DNA of 64,000 nt from contig JAHWDD010000001.1 of NCBI GenBank assembly GCA_023897205.1, positions 7,440,001 through 7,504,000 of the forward strand, in the 5' to 3' direction. The notes beneath the pieces are model-generated. The model was given only the letters and a program-made list of their open reading frames with translations. It had not been told where the DNA came from and did no database searches. Each line of letters begins with the position of its first letter. Positions within the stretch are counted from its first letter, which is position 1. This document shows positions 37,362 to 48,742 of the stretch, piece after piece. This DNA comes from Exophiala sp. HKRS030. Lineage: Eukaryota; Ascomycota; Eurotiomycetes; Chaetothyriales; Herpotrichiellaceae. Position numbers and translations under genes: made by a program.

Positions 37362-38424
37362 TCATACATGAGATCGACGAGAAGGGGGTTGGTTTCGTGG
37401 CCTCTTTGGTGAAGCAGCCATATCACTCTTCAAATGTGATATAACAGCGCGATTCGTTTCGCGTTCTGCCTCCAGAGTGGATATGCGTGACTGCAGCTCT
37501 ACAATCTTGGCGTCTTTGGCCGCAACGGCCACGCGAGTGATATCACGGCCTTTGAGTATTCCCTGTGTTCGTAAGTGGTGCTTGTTGAGTAGGTCCACCA
37601 ATTTTCGCTCCACCCCGGCGCTTAATTTCACGCTCTTCAATATTTCCAACACCTCTGTGGCAAGGGTGGAATTCTCAGGCTCCGGCTGAGTTTGATCTAG
37701 CTGAGATGCAATGTTCGCGGGTGTATTTGTTGGGGATAATAGTCCAGTCGTGGAAGATTTGTGCGAAGTGGAAGGAGTCGCGAATACATCGTCGCTAAGG
37801 GACCACCCATCCTCCTCAATTGTCTTTGTATTTCCCTCATCATATACACGCTTTCCAGGTGATGTCAAAAGTTGGGTTCGGGCAGCCTTGCGAGGTGTCT
37901 GGAAGGCTGGCTGTTCCAGGAGAATCTCTCGTTCGGCATTCAGCAAGTCTTCGTCGTTACTTGAGGACCAGCCGAAACTTTCTTCTTCCTCCAGCTTGGG
38001 CTTTTTTATTTCCTGGCGAGGTGGATTGAGTGTGTTCAGCTCTCTTCTATTGGTGACAGGAGTCGGAGGAAGTTTTGTGTGCTGCAGCTTGCGAGGCGTT
38101 TGCGGCATGGCTTGTGGGACCGGTTCGGATCGAGAATTGCTGATAACAGCGGCTTCTTCACGAACTTTCGCATCGTCGGACCAGAGAAAAAAACCACATC
38201 GTTTATGCTGAGGTTTCTGACAAGTGTAGACTGGGATTCGTCAGTATACCAACGAAAAAATCAGAATAAAAAAGCCTACACCATCTTCCGTGGTTCTTGC
38301 CACCATTCTTAACCTGAAATTTCTCTGCAGGGAGGCGCGGATTACAATCGCATCTCCACACGCTATCAATGAATGCGCCCTTCTTGCTGGCAGTGCGATT
38401 TCCCTTGCGACTGGGGCTGGCCAT
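37362..38424 (-). CDS. GRF-type zinc-finger protein with CDK-site-rich tail
   Basis: Two exons, 38280-38424 and 37362-38230, 337 aa. The intron (GTAGGC donor, CCCAG acceptor) splits the codon for Phe49 and restores a complete zf-GRF domain, residues 23-65: WRCDCNPRLPAEKFQVKNG then NHGRWFYTC...CGFFLW, with ligand candidates Cys25/Cys27, His45, Cys52 and Cys60. zf-GRF domains bind single-stranded or branched DNA in topoisomerase III alpha, NEIL3 and APE2; here no enzyme domain is attached. The rest is disordered with several full CDK consensus sites (SPSR, TPRK twice, SPGK, SPKR) and a C-terminal coiled coil (about 290-325). Likely nuclear. It shares a 772-bp divergent promoter with the kinesin gene. 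Its exact role is unknown. Confidence 0.85.
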
Positions 38425-39196
38425 CATTCGAAGTCCCTTAGAGCATAGTGCGGTAGGATTGACGTTGGTCGCTGACCGTGAGGATGGGGATGGTGTATGT
38501 AATTCGATCGTAGCGGGTGCCAATTTGAGAGTAACCTCGAATGGAGAAGACCTTGACGCAGTCCTGTGAACTGAATCACCTGCGTTGACACTGATACTTG
38601 CGAAGTTGGGATTGTGACTCGACAGCCGTCTGATTGTATGACATTCAAGTGTTGACACAATGACGCAGGTGCAGATGCCGAGGCGACAGGGTTGGGTGGA
38701 GTTCAGGCTACCAGTCAGCTTCCTCACACACCAGAGGCGCAGGGACCTCAACGGCTGTCGACTGTGGGCGTGGCCGTGTTGGGCTCAGCGTGGGATGATA
38801 AAGTTCGATACAAGCACAGCCTCGCCGTACATGATTGGCTCAATTCCCTGCGCTAGTGTCCCAACTCAGCCTTGTCCGCCTGAGGGCTTCAACCACTCGT
38901 CCAGGCCGAACTTGAGTCGCTCACTCAAACATCCCATCACTGCCAGTCCTCGCAATCAACATTTACCACCACCGACAAGACAGCTACTTCTCCAAAGTGT
39001 CGGATCTTTTCACTCTTTGGCATCAATCGACTAATTCTATCCACAAGCCAATTACCATTGCGCGAACCCCCTTCTTACCCAACAAAAACACGTGGATGCG
39101 AATACTCCACCTCCGCATCGACGCCAACTCCTTCACGATAGAGCCGACCCAATGCGAGACCCATATCCCGTCCCGTGATTTACAACATCCCTAACA
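38425..39196. promoter_or_regulatory. Divergent promoter of the GRF gene and kinesin gene
   Basis: 772 bp separate the two divergent start codons. C/T-rich DNA leads into the kinesin ATG on the plus strand. No clear TATA box was seen. Both frames that cross it are shadows. Confidence 0.6.
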
Positions 39197-42100
39197 ATGG
39201 CACCCACCGGCGGGATGCCGGGCGCAGGCGGCGGAGGGAATATCAAAGTTGTTGTCAGAGTGAGGCCGTTCAATAATCGCGAAACCGACCGCAATGCAAA
39301 ATGTATAGTTCAAATGCAAGGCGCCCAGACTGTCCTCATACCTCCTCAAGAAGCCGACGAAAGAACTAGAAAAGGCGGCAAGGGAGCTGTCGATGGCCCC
39401 AAGACATTCAAATTTGACAGATCATACTGGTCCTTCAATAAGGCAGATCCGAACTATGCGGGTCAAGACAACTTGCACAGCGACCTTGGAATTCCTCTTC
39501 TCGACAACGCTTTCCAAGGCTACAACAATTGTATCTTCGCCTATGGCCAAACTGGTTCAGGAAAATCATACAGCATGATGGGTTATGGGGAAGACGCCGG
39601 TGTGATCCCGCGTATCTGTCGCGACATGTTCGAAAGGATTGGCGAGGTTCAGAAAACCGACTCGCACCTCACTTGTACTGTCGAAGTCTCATATCTGGAA
39701 ATTTACAATGAACGTGTTCGAGATCTGTTGAATCCTGCTACCAAGGGCAATTTGCGCGTTAGAGAGCATCCGTCTACCGGTCCGTATGTGGAAGACTTGG
39801 CCAAACTGGCTGTAAGGTCATTTCAAGAAATTGAGAACTTGATGGACGAAGGAAACAAAGCAAGAACTGTTGCGGCAACCAACATGAACGAGACTTCAAG
39901 TCGCTCTCACGCGGTCTTCACCCTAACCTTGACTCAAAAGCGACATGATGTGGAAACCTCAATGGATACAGAGAAGGTCGCTAAAATTTCCTTGGTCGAT
40001 CTTGCTGGATCAGAAAGAGCAACTTCGACTGGTGCTACTGGTGCTCGCTTGAAAGAAGGTGCTGAGATTAATCGATCCCTGTCAACATTAGGCCGAGTCA
40101 TTGCGGCTCTAGCCGACCTCTCCTCTGGGAAGAAAGGACTCAAGGTCCCATATCGAGACTCAGTTCTAACATGGCTCCTGAAGGACTCTCTCGGTGGCAA
40201 TAGCATGACAGCAATGATTGCAGCAATATCACCCGCGGATATCAACTTCGACGAAACTTTGAGCACACTACGCTACGCGGATTCTGCCAAAAGAATCAAG
40301 AATCATGCTGTTGTCAACGAAGATCCAAACGCACGCATGATCCGCGAATTGAAAGAGGAACTCGCCAAACTTCGCAGTCAACTCGGAGGAACTGGAGCTC
40401 CTGGCATAGCGGAAGAAACCTATCCGCCAGACACCCCGCTTGACAAACAATGGGTCTCGATGGTGCAGGCCGATGGTACGATCAAGAAAGTCAGCAAAGC
40501 CGAAATCATGGACCAGCTAAACCAAAGTGAAAAGCTGTATAAAGATCTCAACCAGACTTGGGAAGAGAAACTCGCAACCACCGAACAGATTCACAAGGAG
40601 CGTGAGTCTGCTCTCGAAGAGCTAGGTATAAGTATTGAAAAAGGAAACGTTGGGATGAGTACTCCCAAGAAGATGCCACATCTTGTCAATCTTAGCGATG
40701 ATCCCCTTCTGGCAGAATGTCTGGTCTATAATTTAAAGCCAGGAATCACTACCGTTGGAAATGTCGATGCATCTGTTGTCTCAGAGATCAGATTAAATGG
40801 ATCGAAGATTCTCGAACATCACTGCAAATTGGAGAATGTCGATAATGTCGTTACCATTGTCCCGACAGAAGGTGCTGCGGTGATGGTAAATGGTGTTAGG
40901 GTTGACAAAGCAAAGAGGCTTCGTAGTGGAAATCGCATCATTCTAGGGGATTTTCATATCTTCAGATTCAACAATCCTCTCGAAGCCAAAGCCGAGAGAG
41001 CTGAAAGAAGCCTTCTGAGACATTCGGTTACAGCAAGTCAATTGAACTCACCAACCCCATTCAGACCCGGGCATGAACGGTCGTGGAGTACGACAGGCTC
41101 AGATTTTGAAGGCGATTCGAGCAGAGCTCAATCACCCGGACTTACCAATAGAGACTCTGATTGGTCCTTTGCACGGCGAGAAGCTGCAGGTGCACTGCTC
41201 GGAGCCGACCAAAAGATCACCAAGCTCACCGACGAAGAGCTTGATAATCTCTTCGAAAACATCCAACGTGCTCGAGAAGAGCGCCGAGGACGATCCGACA
41301 ACAGACTGAGTGAGCTTGACGATGACTCGGACGATCTTTCTTCATTCCTTGTTAGAGACAAGTATATGTCTAATGGCACCATGGATAGCTTTTCTCTTGA
41401 CACAGCGCTTACGTTACCCAACACCCCTTCCTTACATGGAGAGTCGCAAGAAGGTGAAGCAACATTGACGCCGGCTCAATTTGAACAGATTTCCAAGCAA
41501 GGACAAGCGCAGTCTACCGAGGAAGAGCCACCAGAGTCAAGTGAAGCCACCAAGCAAGCAGAAAGAGAAGCTCACACAACTCTAATGCAACAAGAACTAG
41601 AGAAAGCAAAGCAGGAGTTCCAGGAAGAGCTTCGAAAACAAAAGGATGCATTTGAACAACAGATCAAGAAAATGGATCTAGAAGTAAGATCAAGAGAAGC
41701 TGCTCGAACTCCTGCCGGATACTTGCCACTCACTGGTCTTGAAATTGCTATCGCTCGGAATGTCATCGATAAGTGGCAACAAAGGAACTACATCCGGATC
41801 GCCGAATTGATTCTGCAGAATGCAAGTTTGCTGAAAGAAGCTCAAATCATGACCAAGTTCCTAGAACAGGACACAAACTTTCAGTTCGTGATTCTGGATC
41901 ATGGACAGGAGCGTGGTTCATCGTACGACCTTATACTCCACGACATATCAGTCGACGATGACGAAGCTCTTACCATCGCTCCAAAACCATGCTTGGCCAT
42001 CAGAGTTATTGATAACCATCTCAACTGTGTCCATCTATGGTCTTTGGAAAAGTTGAAAACAAGGGTGCATAAGATGCGGCAAATGCATTCATATAAAGAT

Positions 42101-44115
42101 CAACCTGAGTATATGCAACATTTCCGAATGGACAACCCATTTCGCGATTCAGAGCAGCCATTGTTCTCACTGGTTGGTGATGGCAGCATTCCTCTAACAG
42201 CTGTTTTCGAGACCAGAGTCCAAGATTTTACGGTTGAGATCTCTTCGCCGTCAACCAGACAGGTCATTGGGCGGGTAAGGATGTCACTCGAGCCGTCGTT
42301 GGCAGAATCCCCTCCATCAGCAATCAAGTTCAATATCATCATACGAGACTTGGCAGGATTTCCTGAGCATGAAGGAAGTCAAGTTCACGCTCAGATGACA
42401 GTGCTAGGCACACAAGATGAAAGTGTTGCCACCACTCAACCGATAAGCGGCTTTGGTGATAACACGATACGTTTTGAGAGCATTCACCACCTCAGCGTAG
42501 ATCGGTCTGGAGAGAAGTCCGCAATTCTCAAAATTGCCATCTTTGCACAAGTAAGTTCCACCCATCTCGACAAGCTCGTCAGTTGGGATGAACTGCGGGA
42601 GACGCGTGACTCGCCAGAAGAACAACAAGCTCAGCGATTGCCAGAATCTGAGTACAGCCTGGAGGAACGTCATGATGTCTTTGCGAAAGTTCACTTCCTG
42701 GAATTGGCCGAAAATGGACAGTATATGCCAGTTGAGGTAATTCAGACGAGCGCGGATGACAAAGGTGCCTTTCAGATTCATCAGGGCCTTCAACGTCGAA
42801 TATCTATCACACTAACTCACAGCCTCACTGAAGGTCTGCCCTGGGACGACCTGAAGGGCCTACGGGTTGGAGAGGTTCATTTGATAGATTCGTCTGGTCG
42901 AGTGGCTGATATAGGTTCTGTCACCCCCGACATACCCCTGAAGCAGATACAGGAACCTATGATCAAGGATAACGCAGATGGGACATCTAACATCACAATC
43001 GTCGGACAATGGGACAGCTCGCTTCACAAATCACTCTTGCTTGATCGAACGACCAATGAGCATAATCGGATTCAAATTGTTCTACGTTGGGATGTAGAAT
43101 CCTCTCGTCTGCAACAATCCATGACCTTTTCTATTGAACAACAACTCCAAGTGCTGCCAAGGTCCTTTGTTCGACCACAGTCTATGTTCAAAACTTTTTG
43201 GAATCAAATGCGCATTACACACTCGACTGATGGTTTATTTTCCATTATTGTGCGGCCTGTCAGTGCCAGGCGAGCAGCTGATTTATGGCGCCTCGATACT
43301 TCGAAAAATTATATCAATGGAGAGGAATTATTGGGACACTGGCATCCTCGCGGTATATCTTTGGTCAAGGACTATCTCATCGCTCGAAGGAAAAAAAGAC
43401 AACTGCAAGATATTGAGACGGCCAAAGCGGCGCTGGGCTTGAAAAGATTGAGCGTCTCCAAAGCGCGCAACCGGGCAGTATCCGTGGTCAATGTCGATGC
43501 CAGAGAAGAAGCACTGTTGCGGAAGTTCTTGACGATCTGGCAAAAACCTAGCGTGGAATTGTCGAATCCAATTTTCGATGATGGGCATGAAATGACTCGA
43601 GAGGTCAATGTTGGCCCTACAGGTCAATCGGAGGCCCCCCAACGCAAGGTACGGTACTTAGCTGCGGTTGCGAGCATCCAAAAGAACCCGACTTCTCTAA
43701 AATCAGGGCATTTGCTCATGCCTTCAGAGGATTATGGTCATACTTTCCACGGCCAAAGCATGCAATGGAAACGGCGATTTGTGGATCTTCGCCCCCGTAC
43801 CTATATATTCACTCGGTTCCAGATGGAGACGCAATCAACGCGATCAATCTCACGCACGCACGAATTGATCACGACCCCGATTTCAAGCGTCTACTGGGCA
43901 GTGGAGGGTCTGTGTCTTCAGAAGAAGGTAGGCCAGGACATAGACGCACTGGCAGCAGCGACCTACACGGATTGGCACATGTATTTGCGGTGTACGGTGA
44001 GCAGAACACATTCCTCTTCGCCGCAAGGAGTGAGAGTCAGAAATTGGAATGGATTTTAAAGATTGATCAGAGCTACTTTGCAACGGAAGAGGAGGGTGTT
44101 ACTGCCGATCTCTAG
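39197..44115 (+). CDS. uncA: Kinesin-3 motor, Unc104/KIF1A type (UncA), with apparent frameshift near the end
   Basis: Intronless. The motor domain (about residues 15-370) has P-loop GQTGSGKS (117-124), switch I NETSSRSH and switch II DLAGSE (near 267-271); neck and coiled coils follow, then an FHA domain (about 516-594), a KIF1B-like region, a long stalk and a C-terminal lipid-binding PH domain. Plus-end-directed transporter of vesicles and early endosomes in hyphae. The frame as given ends at 44059 (1620 aa), but family sequence switches frame at the C5 run 43792-43796: before it WKRRFVDLR, after it, one base off, PYLYIHSVPDGDAI, continuing to a TAG at 44113-44115 (FLFAARSESQKLEWILKIDQ). 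One missing C explains this and gives about 1638 aa. I use the family-consistent end. Confidence 0.93.
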
Positions 44116-44903
44116 TGGGGCTCGGCGAGCATGGGAGACGCAAATAGTGGAGGAGACTGCAGCTGTCCACATATATTGAGCTGAAGAAGTGTGATTTTCC
44201 TCATAATTTAGAGATGCGAAATCATGGTTGTAGGACATCGAAGGATGCTAGGATGATTTACTGTTTCGAGATACCCACCAGGCTGAAGATGTATAGCGAA
44301 CGTTGAGCTCATATTCTACCTTTGGCAGGTGGCCAGAGCAATGATAAGCAGGACACCAACATGAAACCGACTTTGGATTATCAAGTACAAACAAACTCGC
44401 CGTACATACCTATCTATCTATCTATCTATCTATGGCTAACTGTACCGTCGTTGTTTTCATATGTACAGGTGCCCTGTACGAACTAAATCTATTCAAGCTT
44501 AAGGTCTGCTTGCACTACCAAGGTTGATCCGTCTAGTTTACATACCTGGATACGTATGGCTGGAGTGCGTGCCGGAATCTCTGCCAGAAATAGTAAAACA
44601 ATCAACAGCCGCAGACGTCCACTTGTTAATGCACTAGCGAGCACATTTTCAACCATACAACATGTCTATTGCTATCCGAGGGCGTCGACTCCATGGAGGG
44701 GGCTGCCTCCCGCATGGCGCAGAGTTCGAGTGGTGGCAGTGCATATTTGTTAAGTAGACTGGTGCGTGGCTGCGCCTCAAGCGACCACAAACAACATCTA
44801 GACATCAACCAGGTTCATCTCTAAGCTTGCAAGTTGCAAAGTATCTTCAAGGACCAAGCACCAGCGTGTCAGCTATTCTCTACTCGATCAAAAATCACCA
44901 AGA
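44116..44903. other. Intergenic between kinesin and HeLo-like gene
   Basis: Holds the kinesin 3' UTR, a TATC microsatellite at 44409-44433 and the upstream region of the next gene. No gene seen. Confidence 0.6.
44409..44433. repeat. TATC tetranucleotide microsatellite
   Basis: About six TATC units in tandem. Confidence 0.92.
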
Positions 44904-45938
44904 ATGGATCCGCTCTCAGTGATGTCTCTGATCGAGGCATGTGCTGGACTCGTTGTGGTGTCAGGAAAACTAGCTATCGGCTTGAAGAGCCTTGCAGATC
45001 AATACAGATCTGCCGCGCTCACTTTCCGGTCGCTATCAACCCAATGCAAATTATTCGCGACGGCCGTCAGGGCGATTCAGGCATGGATAGAAGAGGGCTC
45101 CGATAACTCCGATGTCGATGACAGCGTCTGGGAGCAGCTCGCTGACAGCCTCGAATGTGCGAGCGATGTCATTCGTGCCCTGGAAGGTGACCTCGTGAGA
45201 ACATCCAATGGCACCATCAACACGTTTTGGGAGAAATTGAACATTGTGTGGAACATCGATGGCCTCACGGGGCTACAGGAGTGCCTCCACAAGCAGATCA
45301 CTGGCCTTGGTGTCATCCTACAGATTATGAATCTTCCAACGCGGAAAATCCAAAAGCTCGGCTTGGGCGAGCAGGCTTCGATCTTCCAAGAGTCTAGATC
45401 GTCTGCGATATCCCTGCGAGACAGCAAGACTTCGACGTTGAGAGGGGGAGGAGACGGCGCGAGTATCCCGACAGCAGCCCCGTCAATTGCGAGCACCTTA
45501 TCACAAATCCGACGCTTCGATTTCGAGGAGATTCTGTTCGCGTCAGAGGTCTACCTTCGCAACCGCGACCGAACCCTTGCACTTCACGCCACCGCCGCCA
45601 AAGCCAGGGAGGAGCAGAACCGTCTGAGAGAACTTGAACTGCAGCTCCAGGATCGCGTCAAAGGTTACCAAGAAGATAACAGCAATTTGAAGCGACGGGT
45701 TGAAGAGACCGAGCAAGCATATCGTGAAAAGCTCGAACAACTCGAGCTCGACTATCAGTCTGCAGTTCACTACGTGAAAGGGACCGAGAAGATGCTCCGA
45801 AAGATGAAGGAAGAATTGACAAAGTATAAGACGAAGAACCAGGAACTCGAGTCAAAACTGGCCCAGGAACAGAGCCCGCCCGATCATCGGCACTCACCAG
45901 TAGAAACAGACTACCTTGTGGCCGCCGAGGAACTGTAG
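44904..45938 (+). CDS. Protein with fungal STAND N-terminal (HeLo-like) domain and coiled coil
   Basis: Single exon, 344 aa. Residues 1 to about 165 resemble the fungal N-terminal domain of STAND proteins (HeLo-like group): it opens MDPLSVMSLIEACAGLVVVS, with a hydrophobic first helix, then KSLADQYRSA and a helical bundle including LQECLHKQITGLGVILQIMN. In STAND receptors this domain precedes NACHT/NB-ARC and WD or ankyrin repeats and can carry cell-death or membrane-targeting activity. Here no NTPase follows; residues about 175-205 are a Ser/Thr/Gly linker and about 215-330 a strong coiled coil rich in Glu/Lys/Leu. The start is the first ATG and directly begins the domain. Function unknown; self-recognition or death signalling is inference from the domain only. 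Confidence 0.78.
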   Translation: MDPLSVMSLIEACAGLVVVSGKLAIGLKSLADQYRSAALTFRSLSTQCKLFATAVRAIQAWIEEGSDNSDVDDSVWEQLADSLECASDVIRALEGDLVRTSNGTINTFWEKLNIVWNIDGLTGLQECLHKQITGLGVILQIMNLPTRKIQKLGLGEQASIFQESRSSAISLRDSKTSTLRGGGDGASIPTAAPSIASTLSQIRRFDFEEILFASEVYLRNRDRTLALHATAAKAREEQNRLRELELQLQDRVKGYQEDNSNLKRRVEETEQAYREKLEQLELDYQSAVHYVKGTEKMLRKMKEELTKYKTKNQELESKLAQEQSPPDHRHSPVETDYLVAAEEL

Positions 45939-46359
45939 AAGTCATCTCCCAGTAGTACAGGGAACTTCGCAGATCACACCGAAGATATATTCAATAACGT
46001 ATGCTGGAGAGTTGAAGGGCTATTGAATCACAACGCAACACCAACTTCCCTACTCATGTGCTTGTTATAACCACCAGAACGACACAGTTTTTAGTATCGA
46101 GGCTACAGAATTTCTCAGAATGCCATTTAGATGCTGATTCTACAAGACCCCAAGGAGATCAAGTTTGGATAGCATAGCTTTCTCCTCAACGGTTCATGTG
46201 TTGAGATGGTTCTGGCTTGCCATGATGGAGCATTGGCAGTCGACCGCTCGAGGAACACAAGTGCCTAAATCAAAAGGCATGGGATCTAGGCTAAAGAGAT
46301 ACAACCTGCATCGAATAAAGTGCAAAAAGTAGGAAAATGAACGGTCCGATAGCCACTCC
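45939..46359. other. Convergent intergenic region
   Basis: About 420 bp between two converging genes. No gene seen. Confidence 0.6.
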
Positions 46360-48742
46360 TCAGTAACTCGCTTCCATCGCCGAGTACTCCTTCCCTTCAA
46401 CTTCCAGCGAATACTTCATCAGCCCTGACTTGGTGCTTTCCACCTGCAGCCTATAGCTTAAAGTGCAATAGGGAGCTCCGTCCTTGTCTCGATACTTCTT
46501 TGTGAAGAGACTTTTGGGAACTTGATTCAAGTCCGTTTCCAGATTGCAATTGACTGTGACTATGCCTGATGATGAGTTAGTTGAGTTTCAGGAATTTAGA
46601 AGAGTCAAGGACGAATGTCAGTGAGAGATGCATGCTCACCATCTTCTGGATGGTCTGGTGCCAGTAACGCTTTCGACTCGTACAAGGGATCAGTCACTTT
46701 CAATACATCCCCAGTCGGATTGTGGCCAGCGAAATATCGAGTAAAGTAAACTGGTAGTTTGATCACTTTGCCACGCTCGAGTTCGTCATCCTGTACTCAA
46801 ATTGCTTAGCTACTCGCTGCCTTTGGTAGGGCTTCGGACGATTTGAAAGATGATTGTCACCAGTGACAGGATTACCATATAAATGAACCACTTCATTATA
46901 TCACATCTGTTCGGACCCATCCATTCGTCGTTGTACTTTGGGAATCCTCTGTCCCGTATACTGTCCCACTGACTGCTACAGCATGTGCCGTAGTGCTTGA
47001 TTGCTTTGCTAGCAACGACTGATGGGCAAGGGGCAGCTTGCTCATTACCGCACCTCTGCATAAAAGGGTCAACATTCTGTTCTGATCATCATATGACGGA
47101 GTGTGACACTGTACCTGACAATTGAAGACCATCTAGACAGTTCTGTTAGCCTTCCTAAGATTCTTCCAGGAGTATTATATTGTCTTACGCTTCTTTGGGC
47201 TGGAGAACCATGACCCAGGATTTGATTTTTGAATTACATCCCTCATGTAGCCGCTACTCCCAAAGCCACCCACGAGGAACACGGCCTGTAATAGGTATTA
47301 GCAAAGAGCTTTAGACTCTGCCTATTCTAGGTCACTTGACCCTTAATCCATTTGGATTTGGTGGCACCGCCTGAAGTCGTCCAATTTGGACATTCCTTAT
47401 CTGCTCAGAAACTAATCGATCGACTTCACGAATGATCGGGTCAAAAAGTCGGTGCATTGTTGTACTGTTGAAACGAATCAGCTAACCGACCATCAGTCGT
47501 GCAAACGAGGGTATACTTGCCCTGACAAGGTCATCGAATTCTTGATGAGCCCCTTTGCCGGGTTGTCTTTGAGATTCGCCATTGGGAAACTGATATATTT
47601 GTCCGGGTCACTTTTGCCAGCAAACGACACCTTTATGGCAACGTCGAACTCTCGAAGAGCATTTCGATAACCATCAGTCTTTTTGAGCTTCACATAAGCT
47701 TCGTCACCGACAACTTTCTGGATTTCCTCCTCCAGTAATCGGTTGATCATAGTACTCCCAGCAATTCCGCCTGTCACGAAGGTATTAGCTTGAAGATGGA
47801 ACAGTCTATGGGAGATTTCAGACCGGATGGTTTTGTCAGGGCCTTGAGCTCGAAAGGATCCAAGCTGACTATCTCATACGATATTAGATCTACAGTGCCA
47901 CCGCCTGCATCGCAGACTAGAATGGCATCTTTGACCTACGGCAGCACAATCGGTTAGTCGGAGCAGCACAAATTGTCTGGCTTGTTACCTTGAGACCCCT
48001 GTTCTTCACCGTCTGCAAAGTGAACAGAGCTGCGGCTTCTGGTTCGGTGATCATTTCGACGGGTGATATGCCAGCATTGCGAGCGGCCTCCACTTGTCAG
48101 TAATGTATGTATTTAACGAATGAGCTCTCACATCTCACCCGTAAAGTCATGTCTTTTGCCTTATCAGACCACACCGCCGGTACAGTAAGGATATATTGCT
48201 TCTCAAAATTGTTCAAGAATTCTGGGTCAAGATAGTTGCGTTCTATCTCCTTAATCGCGTGCTGAAAGGCGGCCCGTATGTAGTCACTCGCCACGTCCAC
48301 CACTGGTTTGGGGAGTTTGGCAGTTTCGGCCTCAAGGTTGATGTTTATGAAGTATGGTCTCTCCTGATCAGGGTCAAAGAGAAGCTTCATACGCTCTATC
48401 TTCTCCCCTGTTTCCCGCTCCAGCTCATAACCCCATTTGAATTTTGATTGCGATCCTGGATCATATTTGAGGGAGGTTGGCGTCTTTGGGACAATTCTGT
48501 CCCCTCCAGGCCACGAGTCAACAGTGTATACTTTCTCGGGATCGTTTGTGAAAGCGTATGCGATACTATGCGTTGTGAATAGGGAGACTAATCGAGGACA
48601 GACCAATCTGAATGGCTTACCCACTATAAGTGGTTCCAAAATCCAGGGCTATGATCAGGCGGTCTCCAGCGGGTTCAGCACCGACATTGAGACCCCGGAA
48701 ACGAGTATCGAGGTTATCGCTTGTGTAAGGTGGTGGGTCCAT
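46360..48742 (-). CDS. HSPA12-type Hsp70-like ATPase, 11 exons, apparent frameshift in exon 9
   Basis: Minus strand exons: 48621-48742, 48139-48565, 47989-48087, 47824-47935, 47521-47770, 47341-47464, 47189-47285, 47115-47142, 46876-47055, 46640-46790, 46360-46559. ATPase motifs are complete: ALDFGTTYSGIAYAF (phosphate 1), DAILVCDAGGGTVDLISYEI (phosphate 2) and AVFLVGGFGSSGYM (adenosine). No canonical Hsp70 peptide-binding domain follows, as in HSPA12 relatives, which are common and expanded in fungi; role unknown. All introns join in phase; one is GC-AG (47465-47520) and two have weak donors (GTCTGA, GTCAAG). In exon 9 the family reading changes frame between RGAVMSK and SVVASKAIKHYG, near the G-run 47030-47033 (one base missing), so the conceptual product is about 596 aa only if one base is added. 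Small exon 8 (28 nt) is supported by WSSIVRGAV. Confidence 0.85.

Noticed and set aside
38203..38751. 182-codon minus-strand frame as a separate protein
   Set aside because: Only its middle part is real: it contains the first exon of the GRF gene read through into the intron; the upstream part crosses the divergent promoter.
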